DNA of 52,644 nt from RGIG3040 sp964410675 (GCA_964410675.1 CAYPIB010000008.1:1-52644), one strand, 5' to 3'; positions 1-8,898 are shown, counted from the stretch's first letter. Made by a program: numbers and translations. The notes: generated from the sequence alone by a model not told the origin.

Positions 1-123
1 AATGTCGTGTTTAGTTGTAAACTAAATGAAATGTACGAACAGGGGATTTATGTATCAGTTTAAAAGAAAACACAAGGGGAAGTTTTCTAAGGGCAGAGTC
101 TGTCACAATAAAATGATGGATAA

Positions 124-369
124 AGAGAATACAATGATATCAACAGTCATGATGTATTTAAGGTTAGAGTATATTCTTATAATAAATTAGCCGGAAGTAA
201 AAATGATAGTATAAAAATATGTGATGGAAACGAATTATTTTTTGAGGAGAGGTATCCGGTAACAAGAAAACAGTTTGATAACGCAGAAAATATAAAATGG
301 TATGCGTATTACTATGTAGACAATAAAGGTATATATAAGATACGGGTACTTGAAGAAATAATTACTTAG
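124..369 (+). pseudogene. Decayed 3' end of an unknown gene
   Basis: An open frame of 81 codons ends at TAG 367-369, is bounded upstream by TAA at 121-123, and has no good start codon. The translation (for example VFKVRVYSYNKLAGS, then WYAYYYVDNKGIYKIRVL) has the alternating pattern of a beta-rich repeat domain. Short open pieces in other frames (1-60 and 59-189) carry protein-like text, so a frameshifted remnant is likely. It is followed directly by a strong terminator. No family recognised. Confidence 0.4.
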
Positions 370-384
370 TTTCCACAATATAAA

Positions 385-431
385 AACCCCGGCTTTGCAG
401 ACATATAAATAACTATTGCAATGCCGGGGTT
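385..431. terminator. Bidirectional intrinsic terminator
   Basis: AACCCCGGC (385-393) pairs with GCCGGGGTT (423-431), with an inner TGCA/TGCA pairing. T-rich DNA follows on both strands. It ends the upstream plus-strand remnant and the minus-strand FHA gene. Confidence 0.8.
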
Positions 432-438
432 ACTACTT

Positions 439-1914
439 TTAATTATTTTTAGATTCCGGTAAAAGTCTAAACTGAAAAACAACATTGGCAATAGAAATAA
501 AATCTTCATCATTAAGCTCTATTGCTTTTTCAGGTTCTAAAAAGGAATGATTAATGCTTGTTCTATTAGTAGAATTATTATCTATAATATAAAAGTTATC
601 AGCATTATAAACAATCGCCGCATGATATCGACTGACAGCCGGATTGTTATAAATGCAATAATCGACTTCTTTTGGGTCCTTACCTATTCGAATCCCCTTT
701 TTTCCAAGCCAAATAACCTCATTTGTTTCGATATGTATAAGGGCTGCTAAATGTTTTTTCTTTTTAGAAGGCTTATCGCTTGGAGCAATAGAGGCCTGTA
801 ACTTCTTGCATTTTTTAATTTGAGATATATTTAAAGCAGCGACAATAAGAATGACTGCCAGAAGAATAAGTTCAACAATATAGTAGGTAAAATTATTTGA
901 TTTTAACTTACTCTTTGCTTTATTTAAAGAATCAATACTATTTTTATAGTCATCCTTTGTTGAAGTCGGTTTACTCATTACTTCGCTTGCGATCTTAATG
1001 GCGTCCTTATATTTTGAAAGAGTACTTTTAGAATACTTTGTCTCATTTAAAGTGACATCCTCTTGACATGTTAACAGAAGATTTTTTAATTCTTCAATCA
1101 AGTTCTCGGTTGCAACATTATAATCATTGCTCTCGGTATTCATATAGCCAATGCCAAGTGTTTCTAATAGATTTTTTAGAGTATCAACAGGTATGGTATC
1201 TAAAGAGTCATTTTCAACATTATAGACCATCATCCCTAAGATAAAGCCGTTTTTATCAAGAAGAGGCGCACCGGCAAAAGAGGATTTGGCATATAAATCG
1301 GTTGTGATTTGGACCGGATTTCTTTCAATTGAAGTAATGGCGCACTGGCGGGATGTTATTACCGGAGCTTCTGCTTTGGTTGTACCGAGAATGGAAAGCT
1401 CGCCATCATAACCTAATGAATATACTTCCTGCTTGCGCGAAATCGTTGATGAGTCACTTAATCGCAGGATTTCCCTATTGCTTATTTTTACAGCGGGAGT
1501 TAATAGCGCATACTTTGACTCTAAACTAGAGGCGGTTAATGTTGCCTCGATTGTAATATCAGGCGGAAGTAAAACTTGAATATGAGTTGTTAATTTGGCA
1601 TTAATAGGTAGCCCATTGCCCTTTTTAGTTTGCAGAAGATCATTTTCACTTGGAATGACTACTTGATAATCAGTAAAAACAAACATTTCCTCTATCGAGG
1701 TTCCGACAATAAACCCGGTACCTTGGCGAATATAATAATTTTTACCTGATTCATCCACACAGGAAACCATAATTTTTACGATACCAGACTCAATCTGAGT
1801 AATTTCAGCCGGTAAATCGGAAGTGTCAGCAGCGTATGTTGTGCTGGAAATAAAAAAAAGCAATACAAATATTACTGCAAAACCATATTTTAATTTTTTT
1901 ATTTTTGTATACAT
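439..1914 (-). CDS. Membrane FHA-domain protein with an inactive trypsin-like (S1C-type) domain
   Basis: 491 residues. A signal or anchor segment (about 10-28) leads to an extracytoplasmic trypsin/HtrA-like fold (about 40-250), a helical stalk, a transmembrane helix (about 343-363), a Lys-rich patch and a C-terminal cytoplasmic FHA domain (about 405-475; IRIGK 408-412, SRYHA 428-432, NNSTNRT). FHA domains bind phosphothreonine. The protease triad appears lost: the usual TNxHVV reads TDYQVV (Gln84 for His), the Asp site is Lys134/Tyr135, and GNSGGPL reads SFAGAPL (Ala214 for Ser). It therefore looks like a pseudoprotease sensor rather than an enzyme. It diverges from PP2C and Ser/Thr kinase genes that could write and erase the mark its FHA reads. 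RBS AGGGGA precedes the ATG. Confidence 0.85.
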   Translation of the reverse strand: MYTKIKKLKYGFAVIFVLLFFISSTTYAADTSDLPAEITQIESGIVKIMVSCVDESGKNYYIRQGTGFIVGTSIEEMFVFTDYQVVIPSENDLLQTKKGNGLPINAKLTTHIQVLLPPDITIEATLTASSLESKYALLTPAVKISNREILRLSDSSTISRKQEVYSLGYDGELSILGTTKAEAPVITSRQCAITSIERNPVQITTDLYAKSSFAGAPLLDKNGFILGMMVYNVENDSLDTIPVDTLKNLLETLGIGYMNTESNDYNVATENLIEELKNLLLTCQEDVTLNETKYSKSTLSKYKDAIKIASEVMSKPTSTKDDYKNSIDSLNKAKSKLKSNNFTYYIVELILLAVILIVAALNISQIKKCKKLQASIAPSDKPSKKKKHLAALIHIETNEVIWLGKKGIRIGKDPKEVDYCIYNNPAVSRYHAAIVYNADNFYIIDNNSTNRTSINHSFLEPEKAIELNDEDFISIANVVFQFRLLPESKNN

Positions 1915-1984
1915 ATTTACAATATCCCCTACGTTATTTCATACAGTAACAAGTATAGCAAAATTAAAAACAATTTACAATGTT

Positions 1985-2014
1985 AAATGTTGTATGATAG
2001 AATAAAATGTTGTA
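1985..2014. repeat. Direct repeat AAATGTTGTA in the divergent promoter region
   Basis: AAATGTTGTA occurs at 1985-1994 and again at 2005-2014, 20 bp apart, between the divergent FHA and PP2C genes. It could be a regulator site. No convincing -35/-10 pair was assigned here. Confidence 0.35.
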
Positions 2015-2086
2015 AAATGAAGAATATAGTAGTTTTGCAATTGCTATAACAAAAAGAAGAATGAAAGAAAAGGGGAGGCATGATTT

Positions 2087-2854
2087 ATGGAGGCATTGAC
2101 AGCATTTCATACGGACATCGGGAATACGAAAGATGTGAATCAGGATGCATTACTGATTAAGGAAGCTTATACAAATAAGGGAAAGGTTCTTTTTTTATGT
2201 GTATGTGATGGCATGGGGGGATTATCGCAGGGAGAAATGGCGAGTACTTATGTTACCTGCGAATTATCGGAATGGTTTGATAAGCAGTTTCCTAAAATTT
2301 TGGCAGAAGACAATTTTACAGCTCTTATTCAGAGTCAGCTAAATACTTTATTAGAGGAGGCAAATGTGAAATTAAGCGCCTTTGGTAACTCGAATGGAAT
2401 ACATCTTGGAACGACCTGTACAGCAATGATAATATTTGAAGAAACTTATTACATCATCCATATAGGAGACAGCCGAGTCTATGAAATAGAAGAACAAGTA
2501 AGAAAATTAACAAAGGACCATACGGTGCTTGCAAGGGAAATTGAATTGGGACGAGTCTCTCCTCAAAATGCAGAGAAGGATGCAAGAGGCAGTGTATTAT
2601 TACAATGTATCGGAGCTTCTAAGACAATTGAACCGCAATACATAGAGGGAAAAACAAGAAAAAATGCAGTCTATATGCTATGCACAGATGGCTTTCGGCA
2701 TAAGGTTAGTGAATTGGAATTTTTAAAGGGCTTTCATCCAAGGCATATGACAGATGAAAGAATTATGAAAAAACAGTGTGAATACTTTGTGCAGCTGAAT
2801 ATGGAACGTAAAGAGCGGGATAATATTACGGTTCTTTTGAGCCGTATCGTATAA
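2087..2854 (+). CDS. PP2C-family protein serine/threonine phosphatase
   Basis: 255 residues, a usual length for bacterial PP2C (PrpC/Stp). The metal-binding and catalytic motifs are in order: TDIGNTKDVNQDA near the N-terminus, CDGMGGLSQGE, LGTTCTAMI, HIGDSRVYE, CTDGFRH and RDNITVLL at the end. It removes phosphate from Ser/Thr using two metal ions in the cytoplasm. It is the first gene of an operon with the kinase 11 bp downstream, the standard PrpC-PrkC pairing, so it probably reverses that kinase's phosphorylation. The RBS GGGGAGG lies upstream of ATG 2087. Confidence 0.95.
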   Translation: MEALTAFHTDIGNTKDVNQDALLIKEAYTNKGKVLFLCVCDGMGGLSQGEMASTYVTCELSEWFDKQFPKILAEDNFTALIQSQLNTLLEEANVKLSAFGNSNGIHLGTTCTAMIIFEETYYIIHIGDSRVYEIEEQVRKLTKDHTVLAREIELGRVSPQNAEKDARGSVLLQCIGASKTIEPQYIEGKTRKNAVYMLCTDGFRHKVSELEFLKGFHPRHMTDERIMKKQCEYFVQLNMERKERDNITVLLSRIV

Positions 2855-2865
2855 GGAAAAGAAAA

Positions 2866-4575
2866 ATGCTTGAAAATGGAACAATTATTGATGGAAAATA
2901 TAAAATATTAAACAAAATTGGACAAGGCGGTATGAGTGTTGTCTATCTTGCGATGAATGAAAAAGCAAATAAGCAATGGGCAATTAAAGAGGTCCGCAAG
3001 GATGTAACGAAAAACTTTGATATTATTAAACAAGGACTAATTACAGAAACAAATTTGTTAAAAAAATTAAGTCATCCTAATTTACCAAGTATTGTAGATG
3101 TAATTGATGGTGAAGATACCTTTCTTATTGTTATGGATTACATTGAAGGTGTGCCTTTAAGTGTAAAGCTGGAAGAAAGCGGGGCGCAGTCGCAGGAGGA
3201 TGTCATTGACTGGTCTTTGCAGTTATGTGATGTTTTAAATTATTTACATACGCGTGAAACACCAATTATTTTTAGAGATATGAAACCAGGTAATGTCATG
3301 TTAAAACCAAATGGTGATTTGATTCTTATTGATTTTGGTATTGCCAGAGAATATAAGTCAAAAAATATTGCTGACACAACTTGCTTGGGAACACAGGGGT
3401 ATGCTGCTCCGGAACAGTTTGGCGGACAGGGCCAGACAGATCAGCGAACCGATATTTATTGCCTTGGTGCAACGCTGTATCATTTGATTACAAATCATAA
3501 TCCCAGTGAGCCGCCTTATGAAATTTATCCAATCAGACGTTGGGACAATAGTCTATCTTCCGGTTTAGAAGAAATTATTATGAAATGCACACAAAGAAAC
3601 CCTAGGGACAGATATCAAAATTGCAATGAGCTTCGATATGCTCTAGAGCATTATATGGAATTAGATATTGAGTATAAAAGAAGCGAAAATAATCGCCTCG
3701 GAGTTTTCTTAGGTCTTTGTTTTGCTACAGTATGCTGCTTGGGAGCAGCGATAGCTTTTGATGTTGGGGCGAAATCGCTTCGAACGCAGGATTATGATAA
3801 ATATTTGGAAGAAGCATTATCAGTAGCTACACAGCAGGAGGCAACTGATTTTTATGAAAAAGCAATACAGCTTGAGCCGAATAGAAGTGAAGCGTATACG
3901 GCACTGCTAAATAAATTAATGGACGATGATAATCTAACTGAGGATGAAGCAATTGTCATCAGAGAAATGTTACAGGACGTTGGAAATGGTGACAAAAATT
4001 ATGAAGAGCAGTTTAAGGAGAATGGATTAGCATATGATGAATTTTGTTATCAGTTAGGGTTGGCTTATTTTTATTCCTATGAGAATATCGGAAATAAAAA
4101 TAATTCGAAAAAATGGCTGCAAATAGCCGCTAATTCTATTAGGTTACCTGAAAATAAAATAGAAAGGGCAGCACGGCTGTTAAAAATAGCAGAATATTAT
4201 TCTAAAATCGGGGTGCAGTCAAAATCGGGAGATGAATCAACTTCTTATAAGGACTATTGGGATGATTTATCCACGCTGGCGGAAGGAAATATTGTGCAAG
4301 TGGACAATGCTGTTACGGCATTGATGATTTACAATGAAATTGCATATCAGGTAGCAACAAATGCACAAAAATTTGATAATGCCGGAGTGAGCAAGCAGCA
4401 AATGATTGCTGAATTAAATGAAATTATTACGCATTTAAAAGAGGATGTTGATGAGGTTGATAAGAGTCAGGAAAGAATTGCGTATTTAATGAAGAAAGTA
4501 TTAAATAATATTAAGGTAGCAGAGAGAGAATTAGAAACAAACTTTTCTATCGTTGTGGAAAAGGAGGATAAATAA
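2866..4575 (+). CDS. Membrane-anchored Hanks-type serine/threonine protein kinase
   Basis: 569 residues. The N-terminal kinase domain (about 10-265) keeps the Gly-rich loop GQGGMS (19-24), ATP-binding Lys41 in AIKEV, catalytic Asp138 and Lys140 in FRDMKPGN, metal-binding Asp156 in DFG, and AAPEQF. The HRD His is Phe, which does not remove a catalytic residue. A single transmembrane helix (about 283-303) leads to an extracytoplasmic helical, TPR-like region (about 315-560) instead of PASTA repeats, so the sensed signal is probably not muropeptide. It lies between the PP2C gene and a small membrane gene whose ATG overlaps its stop (TAATG). Confidence 0.94.
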   Translation: MLENGTIIDGKYKILNKIGQGGMSVVYLAMNEKANKQWAIKEVRKDVTKNFDIIKQGLITETNLLKKLSHPNLPSIVDVIDGEDTFLIVMDYIEGVPLSVKLEESGAQSQEDVIDWSLQLCDVLNYLHTRETPIIFRDMKPGNVMLKPNGDLILIDFGIAREYKSKNIADTTCLGTQGYAAPEQFGGQGQTDQRTDIYCLGATLYHLITNHNPSEPPYEIYPIRRWDNSLSSGLEEIIMKCTQRNPRDRYQNCNELRYALEHYMELDIEYKRSENNRLGVFLGLCFATVCCLGAAIAFDVGAKSLRTQDYDKYLEEALSVATQQEATDFYEKAIQLEPNRSEAYTALLNKLMDDDNLTEDEAIVIREMLQDVGNGDKNYEEQFKENGLAYDEFCYQLGLAYFYSYENIGNKNNSKKWLQIAANSIRLPENKIERAARLLKIAEYYSKIGVQSKSGDESTSYKDYWDDLSTLAEGNIVQVDNAVTALMIYNEIAYQVATNAQKFDNAGVSKQQMIAELNEIITHLKEDVDEVDKSQERIAYLMKKVLNNIKVAERELETNFSIVVEKEDK

Positions 4576-5000
4576 TGGGAAGAATGATAATTTTAACTTC
4601 AAAGTTAAATTTGTATAATAATTTTAAAATAGTATTTATAGTCATTTTTATTGTATTACTCGTTATTACAATTATCTATGGAATAAAAGTAAGAGCTATG
4701 ATGATTATAGGAAAAAAGACTGGTTTAAGTAAGAAAAAGGAAATTGCTCTAATGAAGGCAGGTAAAGCAATTAAGCGCAGAAGTGTACAAAAAAAGAACG
4801 GTGAAATGTATACAGTTCCGATATCGTATATAAACGAAAATTCAAGCGAGACTGAAAAGCTGGCAGAAACAGTTGCTCTCGAAATGCCGGAAACAGAAGA
4901 AACGATTGTATTAAATCAAGAAATGCTTCAAAAGGAAGCGGACGGCTTTCATTTGCTTAAAAATATTGTTGTCGTTCATGGTAAGAAGCTGGCATTATAA
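4575..5000 (+). CDS. Small single-pass membrane protein of the kinase operon, unknown function
   Basis: 141 residues, no family recognised. A hydrophobic helix (about 17-37) is followed by a basic stretch (KKTGLSKKKE, IKRRSVQKKN) and an acidic, Thr/Ser-containing C-terminal half. The start codon overlaps the kinase stop (TAATG), which implies translational coupling. It could be a kinase substrate or partner, since its cytoplasmic tail is predicted to be inside by the positive-inside rule. That is inference from position only. Confidence 0.7.
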   Translation: MGRMIILTSKLNLYNNFKIVFIVIFIVLLVITIIYGIKVRAMMIIGKKTGLSKKKEIALMKAGKAIKRRSVQKKNGEMYTVPISYINENSSETEKLAETVALEMPETEETIVLNQEMLQKEADGFHLLKNIVVVHGKKLAL

Positions 5001-5005
5001 AATAT

Positions 5006-5066
5006 AAAAAAAGCCCCAGCAAGCATGTTATATGAATCATATAATATGTAGAAGCTGAGGGCTTTT
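5006..5066. terminator. Bidirectional terminator
   Basis: AAAAAAAGCCCCAGC (5006-5020) pairs with GCTGAGGGCTTTTT (5053-5066), with an inner AT-rich stem-loop. It separates the convergent kinase operon and sulP gene. Confidence 0.85.
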
Positions 5067-5073
5067 TATAGTT

Positions 5074-6735
5074 TTATTGTTGCAAATCCTGTGCACGCCT
5101 AATTGCATCATCAATATGTCCGCAGAAATTATCAAGTCCCATTCGTTCATCGAAGCCGGCTTTTTGCATGATACTAAGCGGCTGCTCGGCAACATGGGAT
5201 AGTATTAGAGTAACCTTTTTCTTTTTGCATGCTTCCAAAAGCTTTTCAAAATGCATCATCGCTGTAGCATCAATTGCTGAAACGCTTCTCATTCTTAAAA
5301 TCAGACAATTTGTCGTATCCTTAATGCCAATATTTAACAGCTTATCGGCGGCACCAAAAAACATTGGTCCATTTAATTCGTATACGAGTGTATTTTGGGG
5401 TACGACTCTTAGCGAAATACTTTCAGGATCAATATCCTCGTCGTCCTCATCGGCATATTTCCATCCCGATACTTCTGTCACTTCACTCATTCGTTTCATA
5501 AACAACATTGTTGCTAATAAAATTCCAACCTCAATGGCAATCACTAAGTCAAAGATTATAGTCAAAAAGAAAGTTAGCACGAGGACAATAATATCACTCT
5601 TAGGCGATGATTTACACAAATTAACAAACTCTCGCCAGCCGCACATATCATAAGCAACCATAAAAAGTATCGCAGCAATGGCCGGCATAGGTATTAATGC
5701 AGCATATGGCATTAGTATGACTAAGATTAAGAGCAGGGTAACAGAATGTACCATACCTGAAACAGGTGTACGGCCGCCATTTTTTATGTTTGCAGCGGTT
5801 CTTGCGATAGCACCGGTTGCCGGAATACCGCCAAACAAACCGGAGGCAATATTACCTGCCCCTTGGGCAATTAATTCCATGTTGGAACGATGTCTGCTGC
5901 TAACCATACTGTCTGCAACGACACAGGAAAGCAGAGATTCAATTCCGGCAAGAATAGCAATGGTAAAGGCATCCGGAAAAAGAGTTTGAATCATTTTAAA
6001 ATTTATATGTGGAATTGAAAATTCCGGTAATTTGTTTGACAGAGTATATAAATCGCCAATTGTATTAACAGGAATTTTAAATAAAGCAACGGATAAACTG
6101 CCGACTAAAATTACAATTAAAGAAGCAGGTATTTTAGAGAACAAACTTGGCAAATAAGGCCATATAATTAAAATCGCTATGCAGACAACTCCAATTAATA
6201 ATGCCCACCAGTTAATCGTACCGATAAATTTACCAATTGCGGAAACTTTATCTATCGTTTCAATCAGAGGCTCTTTTGATTGAATAGTAAGGCCTAAAAA
6301 AGAGGGGATTTGTCCAATCACTATGGTAACTGCAATTCCGGCGGTAAATCCGGTTGTTATTGTATAAGGAATAAACTTTATTAGTCCGCCAAAGCGAAAC
6401 AATCCCATTAGGATGAGTATAATACCTGCCATAATGGTAGCTATAACTAACCCGTCAATTCCATTTTTTGCGACGATGCCGGCAACAATGGTAGCAAATG
6501 CCGCAGTAGGTCCGGCTATCTGTACACGGCTTCCTCCTAAAAATGAAATGACAAATCCGGCTGTAATGGCAGTATAAATTCCTTTTTCAGGTGCCACACC
6601 CGATGCAAGGGCAAGCGCAATCGAAAGCGGTAAAGCGATAATTGCGACAATAATACCTGCTACGATGTCTTTCATAAATTGTTCTTTAGTATATGTCTTC
6701 ATGACGGAAAAAAATTTTGGTTTTAACTTTTGCAT
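5074..6735 (-). CDS. SulP/SLC26-family anion permease with STAS domain
   Basis: 553 residues from the chosen start. The transmembrane core (about 25-410) has the SulP signature (GIVAAIIALPLSIALA-like start, GGSRVQIAGPTAAF, GIESLLSCVVADSM). A C-terminal cytoplasmic STAS domain (about 435-540) has the CLILRMRSVSAIDATA motif. Family members carry sulfate, bicarbonate or other anions; the substrate cannot be read from sequence. The upstream in-frame ATG (6762) was rejected because GGGAGGT sits 8 bp before the ATG at 6735. It stands alone between terminators. Confidence 0.92.
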   Translation of the reverse strand: MQKLKPKFFSVMKTYTKEQFMKDIVAGIIVAIIALPLSIALALASGVAPEKGIYTAITAGFVISFLGGSRVQIAGPTAAFATIVAGIVAKNGIDGLVIATIMAGIILILMGLFRFGGLIKFIPYTITTGFTAGIAVTIVIGQIPSFLGLTIQSKEPLIETIDKVSAIGKFIGTINWWALLIGVVCIAILIIWPYLPSLFSKIPASLIVILVGSLSVALFKIPVNTIGDLYTLSNKLPEFSIPHINFKMIQTLFPDAFTIAILAGIESLLSCVVADSMVSSRHRSNMELIAQGAGNIASGLFGGIPATGAIARTAANIKNGGRTPVSGMVHSVTLLLILVILMPYAALIPMPAIAAILFMVAYDMCGWREFVNLCKSSPKSDIIVLVLTFFLTIIFDLVIAIEVGILLATMLFMKRMSEVTEVSGWKYADEDDEDIDPESISLRVVPQNTLVYELNGPMFFGAADKLLNIGIKDTTNCLILRMRSVSAIDATAMMHFEKLLEACKKKKVTLILSHVAEQPLSIMQKAGFDERMGLDNFCGHIDDAIRRAQDLQQ

Positions 6736-6781
6736 AATACTTACCTCCCATAAAAGAATCACACGATTTCAATCATAGTAC

Positions 6782-6816
6782 AAAAAAGCTTCCTAATCAA
6801 TAGAAAAGGAAGCTTT
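6782..6816 (-). terminator. Terminator of the purine operon
   Basis: AAAGCTTCC (6785-6793) and GGAAGCTTT (6808-6816) form a hairpin followed, on the minus strand, by a run of T (6787-6782). Confidence 0.8.
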
Positions 6817-6826
6817 ACGTATCATC

Positions 6827-8005
6827 TTAATGATGGAATAAACGAATTCCGGTAAATACCATCGCCATTCCATACTTGTCGCAGCATTCAATCACAAGGT
6901 CATCTCTGACGGAACCGCCGGGCTGAGCAATATATTTTACTCCGCTCTTATAGGCGCGCTCAATATTATCAGAAAATGGGAAAAAGGCATCAGAGCCAAG
7001 AGTTACATCCTTCATATTTTCAAGCCAAGCTTTTTTCTCTTCGATAGTAAAGACAGGAGGTTTTTCCTTAAACACCCGCTGCCAACTACCTTCTGCTAGT
7101 ACATCCATATATTCGTCACCGATATAGTTATCAATAGCATTATCTCTTTCGGCTCTGCCAAGAGTGTCAGCGAATTTAAGTCCTAAAACCTGAGGTGACT
7201 GACGTAAAAACCAGTTATCAGCCTTTTGCCCCGCAAGTCTTGTACAATGTACTCGTGACTGCTGCCCTGCCCCGATTCCGATTGCTTGTCCATCTTTTAC
7301 ATAACATACTGAGTTAGACTGAGTATATTTTAACGTAATCAGAGCAATCTTCATATCAATCAGTGCCTGAGCCGGGATATCTTTATTTTTGGTTGCAATA
7401 TTTGAGAGAAGCTCTTCATTAATATTGAGTTCATTTCGGCCCTGTTCAAATGTTATTCCATATACCTGTTTTTTTTCAATTGGGTTAGGTACATAAGCTT
7501 CGTCAATTTGAATAATATTATAAGCACCTTTCTTTTTTGCTTTCAATATTTCCAATGCTTTTTCAGAGTAGCCGGGAGCAATAACACCATCGGATACTTC
7601 ACGCTTAATCAGGCGTGCGGTATCCTCGTCGCAAATATCGGATAATGCAATAAAATCGCCAAAGGAAGACATTCTGTCAGCACCGCGTGCTCTTGCATAA
7701 GCACAGGCGAGAGGAGAAAGTTCTCCTAAATCATCGACCCAGTAAATATTAGCTAATGTTTCGGATAGCGGGAGACCAACAGCTGCACCAGCCGGAGAAA
7801 CGTGCTTAAAGGATGTTGCCGCCGGAAGATTCGTAGCTGCTTTTAATTCCTTAACAAGCTGCCAGCCGTTAAAAGCGTCTAAAAAGTTAATATATCCCGG
7901 CTTGCCATTTAAGACAGTTACCGGAAGCTCACTGCCGTCTTCCATAAAAATTCTGGAAGGCTTCTGATTAGGATTACAGCCATATTTTAATTCGATTTCG
8001 TTCAT
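6827..8005 (-). CDS. purH: AICAR formyltransferase (stand-alone, PurH C-terminal-type)
   Basis: 392 residues. It matches the formyltransferase half of bifunctional PurH, lacking the MGS-like cyclohydrolase half. Visible motifs are NPNQKPSRIF, TSFKHVSPAGAA (catalytic Lys-His), KYTQSNSVCYV, GIGAGQQSRVHC, and SDAFFPFSDNIERA with AQPGGSVRD near the C-terminus. It transfers formyl from 10-formyl-THF to AICAR in the penultimate step of IMP synthesis. The IMP cyclohydrolase gene lies 16 bp upstream in the same transcript, and both sit behind a ZTP riboswitch. Splitting PurH this way is common in clostridia. Confidence 0.95.
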   Translation of the reverse strand: MNEIELKYGCNPNQKPSRIFMEDGSELPVTVLNGKPGYINFLDAFNGWQLVKELKAATNLPAATSFKHVSPAGAAVGLPLSETLANIYWVDDLGELSPLACAYARARGADRMSSFGDFIALSDICDEDTARLIKREVSDGVIAPGYSEKALEILKAKKKGAYNIIQIDEAYVPNPIEKKQVYGITFEQGRNELNINEELLSNIATKNKDIPAQALIDMKIALITLKYTQSNSVCYVKDGQAIGIGAGQQSRVHCTRLAGQKADNWFLRQSPQVLGLKFADTLGRAERDNAIDNYIGDEYMDVLAEGSWQRVFKEKPPVFTIEEKKAWLENMKDVTLGSDAFFPFSDNIERAYKSGVKYIAQPGGSVRDDLVIECCDKYGMAMVFTGIRLFHH

Positions 8006-8021
8006 TTCTTTACTCCTTCAT

Positions 8022-8738
8022 CTACTCTTGATTTTTATTTATAATCTTTGTATTGTATTTACCTGTTTCGATATCAATATAACGTACAAACAAAGAAACT
8101 TTATTTTCGTTATTTAAGCTGTTCCAAAGCATTTCGGTGAAAGCAGTCATATCATCAGGGATTGAAATTAGCTTGGGCTCACCTTCAAAGCTTGGAAGAG
8201 GATTACCGTCCTGCATGTAAGTGTGGATAAAATGACCTTCGCCGGCAACAGGGTTTTCATATGCAAAGGTATAACGGCTGCAAGCATCCGGATTACCATG
8301 ATTGCTTTTTAAAATCGACATCGCATAATTATAAGTGTTGTCCTCTAAATGCATAATACCGGATATTCGAGGGGTGTAGTTTGGTGCATCCGGTTCAAAT
8401 TCTCTGCTTCTTAGAGTTTGTTCAAAGGTAAACTGCTTATCCATGCCTTCATATATTGTATCCGTCTGATCACCGTTTGTTACAATTGTCTTATTTCCAA
8501 GTACCCTTACCGGTGCATAAATAATCAGGCTTGGATCTTCTAATTTAGATGGGTCAAAAGCCTGTGTACGAATCCCTTCGCCATCTTCTGCAAATATACG
8601 ATTACGGCTGTTTGAGCTTCTTCCCATTATAAAGTATGCGGTTACTGCTTTTGTACCATCAGCAGATTTACCAATGACAATCCCTCGGCCGGGATAGCTG
8701 TTGCTTTTTAGTTCCTGTTCCAGTGATAACATATTCAT
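8022..8738 (-). CDS. IMP cyclohydrolase (stand-alone, PurO-like)
   Basis: 238 residues from the chosen start. It resembles the separate IMP cyclohydrolase family (SYPGRGIVIG, AYFIMGRSSNSRNR, DPSLIIYAPV, YTPRISG). It closes FAICAR to IMP, the final step of de novo purine synthesis. A longer frame begins at 8789 but would run into the riboswitch terminator. The AGGAGG at about 8745-8750 is ideally spaced for the ATG at 8738, so that start was preferred. It is the first gene of the operon with purH. Confidence 0.9.
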   Translation of the reverse strand: MNMLSLEQELKSNSYPGRGIVIGKSADGTKAVTAYFIMGRSSNSRNRIFAEDGEGIRTQAFDPSKLEDPSLIIYAPVRVLGNKTIVTNGDQTDTIYEGMDKQFTFEQTLRSREFEPDAPNYTPRISGIMHLEDNTYNYAMSILKSNHGNPDACSRYTFAYENPVAGEGHFIHTYMQDGNPLPSFEGEPKLISIPDDMTAFTEMLWNSLNNENKVSLFVRYIDIETGKYNTKIINKNQE

Positions 8739-8771
8739 CTTCATTCCTCCTAATCGGTTAGTAAAAGTTAA

Positions 8772-8890
8772 AAACCGCCTGAGCGGCACAAATTATGTGT
8801 TCGCCCAGGCGGTCGGCATTTTTTATGACTGTACTCCCTGTGGGTATTCCCACAACAGTTTCCACTGTCTTCCGCCAGTTGTACAGTTAT
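8772..8890 (-). promoter_or_regulatory. ZTP (pfl) riboswitch with overlapping terminator
   Basis: Read on the minus strand, P1 pairs ACTGTAC (8887-8881) with GTACAGT (8834-8828). Inside are CTGGCGG, a GTGGAAAC hairpin, and TGGGAATACCCA with AGGGAG. The aptamer ends in the diagnostic CCGCCTGGGCG (8811-8801). CCGCCTG also pairs with CAGGCGG (8781-8775) to form a terminator followed by five T. When ZTP/ZMP binds, GGCGG-CCGCC pseudoknot pairing would block the terminator. ZMP is the substrate of the downstream PurH, so rising ZMP turns on its consumption. Motif recognition is direct; the switching mechanism is from the known family. Confidence 0.95.
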
Positions 8891-8898
8891 CTGCTAAT

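Noticed and set aside
3271..3294. Kinase HRD motif with Phe for His, possible pseudokinase
   Set aside because: Catalytic Asp, the following Lys, the DFG Asp, the ATP-binding Lys and the Gly loop are all intact.
6736..6762. Longer N-terminus of the SulP protein
   Set aside because: The extra nine codons overlap the ribosome binding site GGGAGGT of the inner ATG.
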